From Shimazuella kribbensis DSM 45090 (GTDB lineage: Bacteria; Bacillota; Bacilli; Thermoactinomycetales; Thermoactinomycetaceae): a stretch of DNA of 53,820 nt. A program made the translations under genes and the position numbers. The notes under the pieces were generated by a model. The model worked only from the letters and a program-made list of their open reading frames with translations, was not told where the DNA came from and searched no databases. The stretch's first letter is position 1, and each line of letters starts with the position of its first letter. Shown piece by piece: positions 25,518 through 34,618 of this stretch. The stretch is from the NCBI RefSeq assembly GCF_000428065.1, contig NZ_ATZF01000001.1, positions 1 through 53,820 of the forward strand, given 5' to 3'.

Positions 25518-25985
25518 ATGGTTTCGATTGATTTAGAAGTAGAAATTCCAATGACAGAAGAAGAAAAAGCTGCAATAGATAGAGTGCCGGAAGTGTTAGA
25601 AAAAGTAGCAGAAATAGAAAAGTTACCAGCTGTATCCATTTCGATAACAGTAGTGGATAATAAAAGAATCCAAGAGATTAACAAAGAACATCGACAAAAA
25701 GATGTCGATACAGATGTGTTGTCATTTCCCCTGTTTGACCATAGGTCAGAATGGATTCAAGAAGATTGGGAAGATTCCATTCAACTAGGAGATATCATTC
25801 TGTCTTTACCAAAGGCTAATGAACAAGCCATCGACTATGGACATTCTTTATTACGAGAAATATGTTTTTTGGTTGTACATGGTTTCTTGCATTTGTTAGG
25901 ATATGATCACGAAACGGAAGAAGAAGAAAAAGAAATGTTTTCGATGCAAGAAGAGGTATTATCTCAGCTAGATATTACAAGATAG
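25518..25985 (+). CDS. ybeY: endoribonuclease YbeY
   Basis: A single-strand-specific zinc endoribonuclease for 16S rRNA 3'-end maturation and ribosome quality control. 155 aa with the metal motif HGFLHLLGYDHE (H-x3-H-x5-H type) near 134-145 and the strand DVLSFPLFD. AAGGGG precedes the ATG, which is adjacent to the pgpH stop. Conserved phoH-pgpH-ybeY order. Confidence 0.96.
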   Translation: MVSIDLEVEIPMTEEEKAAIDRVPEVLEKVAEIEKLPAVSISITVVDNKRIQEINKEHRQKDVDTDVLSFPLFDHRSEWIQEDWEDSIQLGDIILSLPKANEQAIDYGHSLLREICFLVVHGFLHLLGYDHETEEEEKEMFSMQEEVLSQLDITR

Positions 25986-25997
25986 GGGGTATGTTTC

Positions 25998-26687
25998 ATG
26001 TGGGTGGCCAAATTGCTCAAAAGCTTTCGATATGCAATTGAAGGCCTAAAGTATGCAGTAGTCACCCAGCGCAATATGCGCATTCATTTTATTACTGCAT
26101 TAGTCGTGTTATTATTAAGTCTTTGCCTGTCACTCTCAAAACTAGAGATACTTTTGTTGTTTGTTTCGATTACATTGGTACTATTTGCGGAATTGATCAA
26201 TACCTCTATCGAAGCAGTAGTAGACATGGTAACAGAAGAGTTTCACCCACTTGCTAAGATAGCCAAAGATGTTGCAGCCGGTGCTGTGTTTTTAACAACT
26301 GGACTTGCTTTTATTGTTGGTACAAGCATTTTCTTTCCTTATTTGCGTTTCATTCAGAAAAGTATTGCTGAACATTCACTCTACCCCCCAACCATAGGAC
26401 TCACTGCAATTGTGTTATTTTCATTTTTCGCTACATTGTTACTAAAGGTTTGGATATCGCGTTATTGGAAAGATTGGGAACCAAGCCTTATTATGTCGCT
26501 GACTTTTTGTGTTGCTACCTTGATTATATTAGTAATTTGGCAATTACCTATTAGTATTTTGGTGCTTTTTTTAACTGGAATTGCGGTACAATCGCGAATC
26601 AAAGAAAATATGAATAACTATCGATCGTTATGTCTTGGAGCAATGCTGGGAATTGTAATTGCCTTTCTTGGTTTGCAACTATTATAG
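25998..26687 (+). CDS. dgkA: undecaprenol/diacylglycerol kinase with a membrane extension
   Basis: 229 aa. The first ~120 residues are a complete DgkA/UdpK domain: SFRYAIEGLKYAV, QRNMRIHF, the catalytic ELINTSIEAVVD and AKIAKDVAAGAV. B. subtilis DgkA ends about here (123 aa). A further ~100 residues form three or four extra membrane helices (about 130-228) and lack PAP2 phosphatase motifs. It phosphorylates undecaprenol to recycle the lipid carrier. No cdd gene follows, unlike B. subtilis. The role of the extension is unknown. Confidence 0.9.
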   Translation: MWVAKLLKSFRYAIEGLKYAVVTQRNMRIHFITALVVLLLSLCLSLSKLEILLLFVSITLVLFAELINTSIEAVVDMVTEEFHPLAKIAKDVAAGAVFLTTGLAFIVGTSIFFPYLRFIQKSIAEHSLYPPTIGLTAIVLFSFFATLLLKVWISRYWKDWEPSLIMSLTFCVATLIILVIWQLPISILVLFLTGIAVQSRIKENMNNYRSLCLGAMLGIVIAFLGLQLL

Positions 26688-26736
26688 GAGGATCATCGAT
26701 GGATGTATTTGAACAAGCTTTAGAAGGAGGATTTTC

Positions 26737-27642
26737 ATGTCGAGTAAGTTTCGATCAGGATTTGTTGCGCTCATTGGACGTCCAAATGTAGGAAAATCGA
26801 CGTTGATGAACGAGGCGATTGGTCAAAAGATAGCCATTATGTCAGACAAGCCTCAAACAACCAGAAATCAGATTAGAGGTATTTATACAGATGAGAACGG
26901 TCAAGTTATCTTTTTAGATACACCTGGTATTCACAAACCAAAATCAAAATTAGGAGAATATCTTGTAAAGACCGCACAAAATGTGTTTACTGAAGTAGAT
27001 TTGATCTTGTTTTTAGTAGATGCAGAAGAAGGTTTAGGTGGGGGAGACCGATACATAATCGAACTATTAAAAGGGATTTCTACCCCAGTCTATTTGGTCG
27101 TGAACAAGATAGATAAAGTGCATCCAGATAAGCTGTTACCATTAATTGATGAATATCGCAAGCTCCACCAATTTGATGAAATAGTCCCTATTTCTGCCCT
27201 TCAAGGAAACAATACTGGTCGTCTTTTAGAGTTGATTTTAGATCAATTACCCGAAGGACCAATGTATTATCCAGAAGATCAAATTACGGATCACCCAGAA
27301 AGATTTATCATGGGTGAGATTATTCGAGAAAAAGTATTGGAATTAACCCACGAAGAAATCCCGCATTCTGTAGCTGTGGTGGTGGAAGAGACAAAGTTAA
27401 GAGAAAATGGAGAGACGTTGTATTTGCGGGCTGCCATTGTAGCAGAGCGAAAATCGCAAAAAGGTATCTTGATTGGTAAACAAGGAGCAATGCTAAAACA
27501 AGTAGGCAAACTTGCTCGTCAAGAAATGGAACGTTTATTTGGATATCGCATATTCTTGGATTTATGGGTAAAAGTGCGCAAAGATTGGCGCAATGAATCC
27601 CAATATCTGAGGGAGTATGGGTATCGAGATGAGGAGTTTTAA
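26737..27642 (+). CDS. era: GTPase Era
   Basis: A 301-aa 30S assembly GTPase. G1 GRPNVGKS, G3 DTPG, G4 NKID and G5 SAL are all present, followed by the C-terminal KH domain ([20 protein letters not shown]) that binds the 16S rRNA 3' end. ATG follows AAGGAGGATTTTC. Its partner YbeY is two genes upstream. Confidence 0.97.
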   Translation: MSSKFRSGFVALIGRPNVGKSTLMNEAIGQKIAIMSDKPQTTRNQIRGIYTDENGQVIFLDTPGIHKPKSKLGEYLVKTAQNVFTEVDLILFLVDAEEGLGGGDRYIIELLKGISTPVYLVVNKIDKVHPDKLLPLIDEYRKLHQFDEIVPISALQGNNTGRLLELILDQLPEGPMYYPEDQITDHPERFIMGEIIREKVLELTHEEIPHSVAVVVEETKLRENGETLYLRAAIVAERKSQKGILIGKQGAMLKQVGKLARQEMERLFGYRIFLDLWVKVRKDWRNESQYLREYGYRDEEF

Positions 27643-27729
27643 CCAAAAACTTACAATTACTTTGTCTCATATAAATGGCGTTCCTCGGTCATGCTAACTC
27701 TGAATCCTCTGTAGAAAGGAAGAGACTCG

Positions 27730-27867
27730 TTGCGAAATTTCTCATGGAGCTGTTTTCAGGTAACGGGTAGCATCGATGCCTATCTTTTATATAAAGATGT
27801 AGAGGCTTTAACTGTAGAGCAAGAAGATCAGCAGTTAGAAGACATAGAGCAGAACGAAGAGGCTTAG
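27730..27867 (+). CDS. yqzL: YqzL-like small protein
   Basis: A 45-aa reading frame in the era-recO gap, starting at TTG after AAAGGAAGAG. The protein begins LRNFSWSCFQVTGSIDAYLL (first residue Met in vivo) and continues YKDVE, followed by an acidic Gln/Glu tail. The F-W-x2-F-x2-TGSIDxYLL(Y/F)K pattern matches the YqzL family, encoded between era and recO in B. subtilis. Function unknown. The gene is easily missed because of its length and TTG start. Confidence 0.8.
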   Translation: MRNFSWSCFQVTGSIDAYLLYKDVEALTVEQEDQQLEDIEQNEEA

Positions 27868-27881
27868 TAGAAAGGATAGCA

Positions 27882-28655
27882 ATGATCACACGATTGCAAG
27901 GAATAGTGCTTCGAAACAAAGCATATGGCGAGAGCGATCAATTGCTTTTTGTTTTTACACGTGAACGAGGAAAAGTCAGCATGATTGTAAGAGGTTCGAA
28001 AAAACCAAGAAGTCGATTTGGAGCTGTAACAGAACCTTTTACAGTAGCTGATTTTGTCTGTTATCAGCATAGTCCAACCAGTATGCCATCACTTTCACAA
28101 GCAGATATCATTCACCATAATCAAGCTATACGTGCTGATCTGCTATTAACTGCATATGGAGCATATTGGTTGGAATTAGTAGATCGTATCATCGTAGAAA
28201 AAGAACCTTCTCCCAATTTATACAATCAACTTGGAATCTTACTTTCCCAGTTAAATGATGGGAAGGACCCTGAGATATTGACTAGGTTACTAGAGCTAGC
28301 TATTCTAACCGAAGCTGGTTATAAGCCAGTTTTTTCTCAATGTGCTAGTTGTGGAGCAGCTTGGAATAGTAGAAAAGTAGGTGCCTTTTCTTTGACTCAA
28401 GGAGGTATTGTGTGTACCGATTGTATGACACTAAAAGATATAAGTCTTACACCTGCTACTGCTTATTATTTACGAATCCTAAATGATTTGTCTGCGGATC
28501 AATTGGGAGAAGTAAATATCAAATGGGAAACAAAGCGGGATATGGAGACCATTTTACAGTACTATTTAGATGCTCAATTGGATATCAAATATCGATCAAG
28601 AACGATCTTGCATCAATTGAGATCTACATGGGATGAAAAGGGACCCCAAAATTAA
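27882..28655 (+). CDS. recO: DNA repair protein RecO
   Basis: A 257-aa recombination mediator that loads RecA onto SSB-coated DNA with RecR. N-terminal OB fold (ITRLQGIVLRNKAYGESDQLL, KVSMIVRGSKKPRSRFG), a helical middle, and the zinc site CASCGAAW ... GGIVCTDCM (cysteines near 148, 151, 166, 169). AAAGGATAG precedes the ATG. Last gene of the yqfC-recO string. Confidence 0.96.
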   Translation: MITRLQGIVLRNKAYGESDQLLFVFTRERGKVSMIVRGSKKPRSRFGAVTEPFTVADFVCYQHSPTSMPSLSQADIIHHNQAIRADLLLTAYGAYWLELVDRIIVEKEPSPNLYNQLGILLSQLNDGKDPEILTRLLELAILTEAGYKPVFSQCASCGAAWNSRKVGAFSLTQGGIVCTDCMTLKDISLTPATAYYLRILNDLSADQLGEVNIKWETKRDMETILQYYLDAQLDIKYRSRTILHQLRSTWDEKGPQN

Positions 28656-28740
28656 TCTGTTAAACTCTCAATAAGGACATTCACCCAAAAACGTATCTGG
28701 CATATGGTGTATAAGGATAACGTTAAGAGGAGTGAATAGG

Positions 28741-29319
28741 ATGTATCCATACCCGGTGGGAGTATTTCCATATACTTGTATTAGTAAGGCACATGTTGAG
28801 TTAAGAAGTATTATGCGTTTACTATGGGAACAACATGTGACTTGGACTAGACTGACAATCTTAAGTTTGGTTTTTCAATTACCAGATACAGAATTTGTTG
28901 TCGCGCGTTTGCTACAAAATGCTACTGATATGGGCAACTCATTGAAGCCGTATTATGGAGATGCAATAGGGGATAAATATGGCGACTTAATAAGAGAACA
29001 TTTAGTCATTGCAGCAGATCTTGTCAAAGCAGCTAAGTCAGGTGATCAAAAAGCAGCAGAAGCGATAGAACGGAAATGGTATGCTAATGCAGATGAGATT
29101 GCACAATTTTTAAATTATATTAATCCGTATCTACCTTTAAATGAAGTTAGGAAAATGCTATATGAACATCTCGCGCTGACAAAGTCGGAAGCGGTATTCA
29201 TGCTAAAAAAAGATTATCAATCAGGGGTTGCAGTATTTGACATCATTGAAGCACAAGCCCTGCATATGGCAGATGAAATCACAGATGCGATCGTGAAGCA
29301 ATTTCCTTATCTGTCTTAA
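28741..29319 (+). CDS. conserved all-helical protein of unknown function
   Basis: 192 aa. After a short Tyr/Pro N-terminus (MYPYPVGVFPYTC) the protein is helical, with the segments LWEQHVTWTRLTILSL, LKPYYGDAIGDKYGDL, AADLVKAAKSGDQKAAEA, ERKWYANADEIAQFL and MLYEHLALTKSEAV. Similar Bacillales proteins are often mislabelled acetylglutamate kinase, but there is no kinase motif. AGAGGAG is 8 bases before ATG 28741; an in-frame GTG at 28732 overlaps the RBS. Function unknown. Confidence 0.85.
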   Translation: MYPYPVGVFPYTCISKAHVELRSIMRLLWEQHVTWTRLTILSLVFQLPDTEFVVARLLQNATDMGNSLKPYYGDAIGDKYGDLIREHLVIAADLVKAAKSGDQKAAEAIERKWYANADEIAQFLNYINPYLPLNEVRKMLYEHLALTKSEAVFMLKKDYQSGVAVFDIIEAQALHMADEITDAIVKQFPYLS

Positions 29320-29378
29320 AATCATACAGCATACCTACAATTTAAAAAATGACGATCATTTAATATGGAACATCTAAG

Positions 29379-29407
29379 TTGACAACGAGAGTTTCATTTG
29401 TTAAGCT
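29379..29407 (+). promoter_or_regulatory. sigma-A-type promoter of glyQS
   Basis: Consensus TTGACA (29379-29384), 17-base spacer, TAAGCT (29402-29407), directly before the T-box leader. Confidence 0.65.
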
Positions 29408-29411
29408 AAAA

Positions 29412-29638
29412 AAAATTTGACATGCGATGACAGAAAAAAGTAACTAATTTCACCACATGGAAGCGAGTCAGGGATAGTGGAAGCCTGATAGTGGCATTAG
29501 TGAACGGCACTCTGGAGCATAAGTGAAATAGAGTGGATCAAATAATTTTGGTCAAGTAGGGTGGAACCGCGGGAAAAGCTTCTCGTCCCTATGTGATTTG
29601 TTTGAGTAATCACATAAGGATAAGAAGCTTTTTTGTAT
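29412..29638 (+). promoter_or_regulatory. glycine T-box riboswitch upstream of glyQ
   Basis: Stem I elements include GCGATGA, AGGGATAGTGGAAGCC and GAACGGCACTCTGGAGC, with GGC (29506-29508) as the likely Gly specifier codon. The canonical T-box core AGGGTGGAACCGCGG is at 29558-29572. The terminator arm AAAAGCTTCT pairs with AGAAGCTTTTTT (end at about 29635), and a nested ATGTGATT/AATCACAT stem lies between. Uncharged tRNA-Gly would stabilise the antiterminator and turn on glyQS. Confidence 0.93.
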
Positions 29639-29657
29639 TTTTAGGAGGTGTAGAACG

Positions 29658-30536
29658 TTGAATTTTCAACAAATGATAAGGGAATTGCAACAATTTTGGA
29701 GTGAAAGAGGTTGTATTTTGGTACAGTCTTATGATGTAGAGACTGGTGCAGGAACACTAAATCCCATGACATTTTTACGTGCATTAGGACCAGAACCATG
29801 GAATGTGGCATATGTAGAGCCATCACGTCGCCCAGCCGATGGGAGATATGGAGAAAATCCAAATCGCCTTTATCAGCACCATCAATTTCAGGTGATTATG
29901 AAGCCTGCTCCTGAAAACATTCAGGAAGTATACTTAGAAAGTTTACAAGTGCTTGGGCTTAATCCACTAGAACATGATATCCGATTTGTAGAGGATAATT
30001 GGGAAAATCCTACTTTTGGAGCAGCAGGTCTTGGTTGGGAAGTTTGGCTGGATGGCATGGAGATTACACAGTTTACGTATTTCCAACAAGTCGGAAGTAT
30101 AGATACGGAGCTTGTTTCTGCCGAGATAACTTATGGATTAGAACGACTTGCATCCTATATTCAAGAAAAAGAAAATGTTTTCGATTTGGAATGGGTAGAA
30201 GGAGTAGCTTATGGAGATGTATTTTACCAAGCTGAATATGAACACTCCAAATATACATTTGAAGTATCCGATGAAGTGTTTTTGTTTTCGCAATTTGAGT
30301 CTTTTGAAAAAGAAGCAGCACGAGCACTGGATCAATCCCTTGTTTTCCCTGCATACGACTATATTTTGAAATGCTCACATACTTTCAACTTACTGGATGC
30401 TCGTGGATCAATCAGTGTGACAGAACGAACAGGATACATAAAAAGAGTGCGTAACTTAGCAAGAAGATGTGCCAAATCATTTATAGAAGAACGTGAAAAA
30501 TTAGGATATCCACTTCTAAAGAAAGGAGGAGTTTAA
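29658..30536 (+). CDS. glyQ: glycyl-tRNA synthetase alpha subunit
   Basis: 292 aa, class II catalytic subunit of the alpha2beta2 bacterial GlyRS. Contains [19 protein letters not shown], the Arg-containing motif [19 protein letters not shown] and [13 protein letters not shown] start after GGAGGTGTAGAACG. The gene is 1 base from glyS and both are under the T-box. Confidence 0.97.
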   Translation: MNFQQMIRELQQFWSERGCILVQSYDVETGAGTLNPMTFLRALGPEPWNVAYVEPSRRPADGRYGENPNRLYQHHQFQVIMKPAPENIQEVYLESLQVLGLNPLEHDIRFVEDNWENPTFGAAGLGWEVWLDGMEITQFTYFQQVGSIDTELVSAEITYGLERLASYIQEKENVFDLEWVEGVAYGDVFYQAEYEHSKYTFEVSDEVFLFSQFESFEKEAARALDQSLVFPAYDYILKCSHTFNLLDARGSISVTERTGYIKRVRNLARRCAKSFIEEREKLGYPLLKKGGV

Positions 30537-30537
30537 A

Positions 30538-32616
30538 ATGACTCATCAATTTCTTTTTGAAATAGGTTGCGAAGAGATTCCAGCACGATTTGTTCGTAAT
30601 GCAGCAAAACAATTTACGGAAAAAACAGCGAAATGGTTTGAAGAACAACGAATTTCATTTGAAGAAATACAGACATTTGCAACGCCTCGTCGACTCACTG
30701 TAGCAGCTACTGGCGTTGCTGCAAAGCAAAACGATCAAGTAGAACTTTTACGAGGACCTGCTGCTAAGATTGCCAAAACAGAAGATGGTTCATGGAGTAA
30801 AGCTGCTCTGGGATTTGCTCGCAAAAATGGAGTAGACCCTATATCTCTCGAACTTAGAGAAGAAAAAGGAACAGAATATATATATGCTGTCAAACAAGTA
30901 ATTGGTCAAGGGACACAAGAAGTGATTGCACATTCTTTTTCTTCTGTATTGGAAAGTCTAACTTTCCCCAAAACCATGCGCTGGGAAGCAACCAAAACAA
31001 AATTCATTCGTCCGATTCGTTGGTTAGTATGTTTATTTGACAGTCAGGTAATCCCTGTATCTTTTGCTGGTGTTACAGCTGATCGAATAACAAGAGGTCA
31101 TCGATTTTTAGGAAATGAAATAGTTATTTCTAACGCTGATCAATATGAATTGGTTTTAAAAGATCAGTTTGTGGATGTTGATATGGATGAAAGACAAAAC
31201 AAAATTCGTCACCAATTGCTTGAATTGGAAAAGCAAAATGGATGGCATATTCCTATTGATCTTGAGTTGTTAGAAGAAGTTACGCAATTAGTGGAATATC
31301 CAACAGTAGTCAGTGGACAGTTTGAAACCGAATATTTGGAGTTACCTAAAGAAGTACTTATTACTACTATGCGTGAACATCAGCGGTATTTCCCAGTACA
31401 AGATCAGTCAGGGACACTGTTGCCTTATTTTGTAACCATTCGAAATGGAGATAAAAATGCTTTACGATATGTGAGCCAAGGAAATGAAAAAGTTTTACGA
31501 GCAAGATTAGCGGATGCACAATTTTTCTACTTAGAAGATCAAAAATGGAGCATAGAAAATGCGAAACAAAAATTAGAGCATATCGTTTACCAAGAAGCAC
31601 TCGGGTCTATGGCAGATCGAGTGGAGCGAGGAAGAAAATTAGCACTTGCATTAGGGGAACTCACAGGGCTTAGCAAGGAAGAGCGAGAACATTTGCTACG
31701 TGCTTCCTCTATTGCGAAATTTGATCAAGTAACCCAAATGATTGGAGAGTTTCCGGAATTAGAAGGATACATGGGGAGGGAATATGCACTACTGCAAGGT
31801 GAAAATCCAAAAGTAGCCCAAGCTCTTTATGAACAGGTTTTGCCTCGGCATGCAGAGGATGAATTACCAACTAGTCGAATCGGCGCTATTCTCGCTTTGG
31901 CAGATCGATTTGATTCCCTTGTCTCCGGTTTTGGCATAGGACTTTCTGTTAGTGGTTCACAAGATCCATATGGTTTCCGCAAAAAAGCTGCTGTAGTGGT
32001 TCAACTGCTATTGCATCATGATACACTCAACCTCTCTTTGACAAAATGCATAGATTTGGCTTTAGAAGTGGTAGAGGAATCAGGTAAACTAATTCATCCA
32101 AAATCGGAAGTAAAGGCAGAACTACAAGAGTTTTTCGGTTTACGTCTTAAAGCATTGTTAACCGAGAGTGCTATTCGCTATGATGTTATTGATGCTGTGT
32201 TAGCAAGTGAAATAGATAACCTTCCTTTTGTGCTTCAGAAAGCGTCAGTATTGATGGAATGTGTACAGCATAATCATTTTAAATCGGAAACAGAAGGTTT
32301 TATTCGAGTAGCTAATTTGGCGACTAAAGGTAACCAGCATACAGTAGATCGAGCACTTCTAGAAGCAAGTGAAGAAATAAAACTATATGAAGCGTGGAGT
32401 ATTGCTTCAGAAGAAGCAAAACAAGCACAAAATGCGATGGAAGTGTATAAAGCTCTATCTCGTATGGTTCCTTCTATTCATTCCTTTTTTGATCATGTTA
32501 TGGTTATGGTAGATAGAGAAGAAATCAAAGAAAATCGTTTGGCGTTGTTAAAAAATATCGATCAACTAGTGAAATCATTTGCGGTTTTTGATTCCATTGT
32601 TTTTGAAGGCGAATAA
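30538..32616 (+). CDS. glyS: glycyl-tRNA synthetase beta subunit
   Basis: 692 aa, tRNA-binding subunit. N-terminus FLFEIGCEEIPARFV, FPKTMRWEATKTKFIRPIRW near 150, an HD-like domain and a C-terminal DALR anticodon-binding domain (about 570-690). AAAGGAGGAG overlaps the end of glyQ. Followed by a terminator. Confidence 0.97.
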   Translation: MTHQFLFEIGCEEIPARFVRNAAKQFTEKTAKWFEEQRISFEEIQTFATPRRLTVAATGVAAKQNDQVELLRGPAAKIAKTEDGSWSKAALGFARKNGVDPISLELREEKGTEYIYAVKQVIGQGTQEVIAHSFSSVLESLTFPKTMRWEATKTKFIRPIRWLVCLFDSQVIPVSFAGVTADRITRGHRFLGNEIVISNADQYELVLKDQFVDVDMDERQNKIRHQLLELEKQNGWHIPIDLELLEEVTQLVEYPTVVSGQFETEYLELPKEVLITTMREHQRYFPVQDQSGTLLPYFVTIRNGDKNALRYVSQGNEKVLRARLADAQFFYLEDQKWSIENAKQKLEHIVYQEALGSMADRVERGRKLALALGELTGLSKEEREHLLRASSIAKFDQVTQMIGEFPELEGYMGREYALLQGENPKVAQALYEQVLPRHAEDELPTSRIGAILALADRFDSLVSGFGIGLSVSGSQDPYGFRKKAAVVVQLLLHHDTLNLSLTKCIDLALEVVEESGKLIHPKSEVKAELQEFFGLRLKALLTESAIRYDVIDAVLASEIDNLPFVLQKASVLMECVQHNHFKSETEGFIRVANLATKGNQHTVDRALLEASEEIKLYEAWSIASEEAKQAQNAMEVYKALSRMVPSIHSFFDHVMVMVDREEIKENRLALLKNIDQLVKSFAVFDSIVFEGE

Positions 32617-32623
32617 TTTAGCT

Positions 32624-32654
32624 AAAAAAACTAGGCAGATAGCCTAGTTTTTTT
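32624..32654 (+). terminator. terminator of glyQS
   Basis: AAAACTAGGC-AGATA-GCCTAGTTTT followed by TTTT. Confidence 0.88.
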
Positions 32655-33125
32655 ATGCTTACTGCATACCTGAAGGAAGTGGTATACTTTTTATAGTGCT
32701 TTTCCAACTAAAGGAACTTTATTTCGGTTTTGGAATTTATTTTAGGATGAGTGGAATCAAATTCTGCTTCCATTCTAATTTTATATTTCTGGCGGGAAAA
32801 TCCGTGAATTCATTCGTGGGGATGATTCCCGCTGATGACCTTCCAGTGATTTGTTTTTGCTAGTCTTTTCTCTATAACTTACTCTTTGGTCAATCCTGAA
32901 TTCGGAGTTGTCTCAACTTTCTCATTATTTTTTCATGGGAACAAGCAGAAAAGAGACACAGAAGGGAAACAAAACAAGTAGATAGTATATTTTTTTCATT
33001 TATTCACTCTTTTGAGAGATCGAATATGATTGTAGAAGGATAAAATTAAACTTATCACAAAATATTGTTAGGAGATAGAAAAAGATATAGTATATACTAT
33101 ATATAATAAAGTATGTCACATTTAC
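32655..33125 (+). other. long gap before ccpN with a nested palindrome
   Basis: No reading frame with an RBS was found. At 32792-32832 a nested hairpin GCGGGAA [CCGTGAAT-TC-ATTCGTGG] TTCCCGC stands out; it could be a relic of a mobile-element end. Near the downstream end a perfect palindrome ATAGTATATACTAT (33087-33100) and TATAAT-like bases suggest the ccpN promoter region. TATGTCACATT (33112-33122) matches 10 of 11 positions of the CcpN operator consensus as I recall it (TRTGHYATAYW), which would allow autoregulation. These are weak signals. Confidence 0.35.
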
Positions 33126-33147
33126 ATAAATAGGAGGTGTAAAGACC

Positions 33148-33786
33148 ATCGAACTTACAAAACGCCAAGAAACCATCATAGAAATTGTAAAACGTGAGGG
33201 ACCGATTACAGGGGAGCAAATTGCGGAAAAGTTACATTTGACACGTGCAACGCTGCGACCTGATCTAGCAATACTTACTATGTCAGGCTTTCTTGATGCA
33301 AGACCGAGGGTTGGATATTTTTACACTGGTAAAACAGCTAATCAATTATTAGGTGAACATATTAAAAGTCTTTCAGTTGGGGAATACAAATCTGTACCTA
33401 TCGTTATCCAAGAGAATGCCTCTGTCTACGATGCCATTTGCACCATGTTCCTAGAAGATGTTGGTAGTATTTTTATTTTAAAAAAAGAAGGTTACTTGGC
33501 TGGTGTAGTTTCCCGAAAAGATTTACTAAAAGCCTCCATGGGTAAGACCGATCTGGATTCTGTCCCAGTTGGAGTAATCATGTCTAGAATGCCTAATTTA
33601 ATACTGTGTCGTAGTGAAGATTCTCTTTTTGAGGCAGCAATGCAAATGGTCACTCATCAAATAGACTCCCTTCCTGTTGTACGTCCTCATCCATCCTATA
33701 ATCAGGAATGGGAAGTGATGGGTCGCATTACCAAAACTTCTATTGTGAAAGCATTTGTTGAATTAGGACAAGCTATGAAAGTATAA
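33148..33786 (+). CDS. ccpN: CcpN-type repressor of gluconeogenesis, apparent ATC start
   Basis: 212 aa (B. subtilis CcpN is 212 aa). N-terminal winged helix IELTKRQETIIEIVKREG, ITGEQIAEKLHLTRATLRPD, then two CBS domains (about 80-205) that sense ATP/ADP. No ATG, GTG or TTG occurs between the in-frame stop at 33127 and TTG 33238, and starting at that TTG would remove most of the DNA-binding domain. AGGAGGTG is 8 bases before ATC 33148, where homology begins, so ATC is the likely start unless there is a base error. In B. subtilis CcpN represses gapB and pckA. Followed by yqfL and ppdK. Confidence 0.85.
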   Translation: MELTKRQETIIEIVKREGPITGEQIAEKLHLTRATLRPDLAILTMSGFLDARPRVGYFYTGKTANQLLGEHIKSLSVGEYKSVPIVIQENASVYDAICTMFLEDVGSIFILKKEGYLAGVVSRKDLLKASMGKTDLDSVPVGVIMSRMPNLILCRSEDSLFEAAMQMVTHQIDSLPVVRPHPSYNQEWEVMGRITKTSIVKAFVELGQAMKV

Positions 33787-33799
33787 GGAGGAGAAGCAC

Positions 33800-34615
33800 T
33801 TGTTCGGCCATTCGATTATTTACTTAGTATCTGATTCTATCGGAGAAACAGCAGAAGCAGTAATTCGTGCAGCAGCAAGTCAATTCGAATCCAAATCCGT
33901 TGAAATACGTAGAGTTGCTTATGTTGGCGATCGAAAGACAATTAAAGAAACGATTCAAATAGCTAGAGAAGAAAAGGCATTGGTCGTTTTTACTTTGGTG
34001 GTTCCCGAGATGCAACATTATCTCATAAGTGAAGCCGTGAGAAATCAAGTCCCTTATGTAGATTTGATAGGTCCTGTGATGAATGGTATCAGTCGTTTAT
34101 TAGGGAAAGAGCCAAAACGCGAACCAGGACTTATTCATAAACTGGATAAAGAGTATTTTCGAAAAGTAGAAGCAATTGAATTTGCCGTAAAGTATGACGA
34201 TGGAAAAGACCCTCGAGGTGTATTGCGGGCAGATGTTGTTCTGATTGGGGTATCTCGAACATCCAAAACACCACTTTCGATGTATTTGGCACATAGAGGG
34301 TTAAAAGTAGCTAATATTCCCTTAGTACCAGAAGTAGAACCCCCTGATGAATTGTATTTAATTCCGAAAAAGCGTTGTATTGGTTTAATCATTGAACCAG
34401 ATCATTTAAACAATATTCGCCGTGAACGTTTAAAAGCTTTGGGTTTAACATCCGAAGCAAGCTATGCAAATATGGGCAGAATATTAGATGAATTAGAGTA
34501 TGCTGAACAGATTATACGTCGAGTGGGTTGTCCTCAAATTAATGTTACGAATAAAGCAGTAGAAGAAACAGCAAATATCATCTTAGATATGTTAAACAAA
34601 CAAGGGTGGGAATAA
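33800..34615 (+). CDS. yqfL: PPDK regulatory protein (kinase/pyrophosphorylase) YqfL
   Basis: 271 aa, DUF299 family. Bifunctional enzyme that inactivates pyruvate phosphate dikinase by ADP-dependent threonine phosphorylation and reactivates it by Pi-dependent phosphorolysis. Contains YLVSDSIGETAEAVIRAA at the N-terminus and the P-loop-like GVSRTSKTPLSMYLA near 150. TTG start, with AAGGAGGAG ending 6 bases upstream. Its likely target, ppdK, starts 3 bases after its stop, which strongly supports the assignment. Confidence 0.95.
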   Translation: MFGHSIIYLVSDSIGETAEAVIRAAASQFESKSVEIRRVAYVGDRKTIKETIQIAREEKALVVFTLVVPEMQHYLISEAVRNQVPYVDLIGPVMNGISRLLGKEPKREPGLIHKLDKEYFRKVEAIEFAVKYDDGKDPRGVLRADVVLIGVSRTSKTPLSMYLAHRGLKVANIPLVPEVEPPDELYLIPKKRCIGLIIEPDHLNNIRRERLKALGLTSEASYANMGRILDELEYAEQIIRRVGCPQINVTNKAVEETANIILDMLNKQGWE

Positions 34616-34618
34616 CAA

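Noticed and set aside
26700-26798. 30-codon frame after GGAGGATCATCG between dgkA and era
   Set aside because: It has an RBS but overlaps era, shows no family pattern and is not a cdd remnant; at most a coupling leader.
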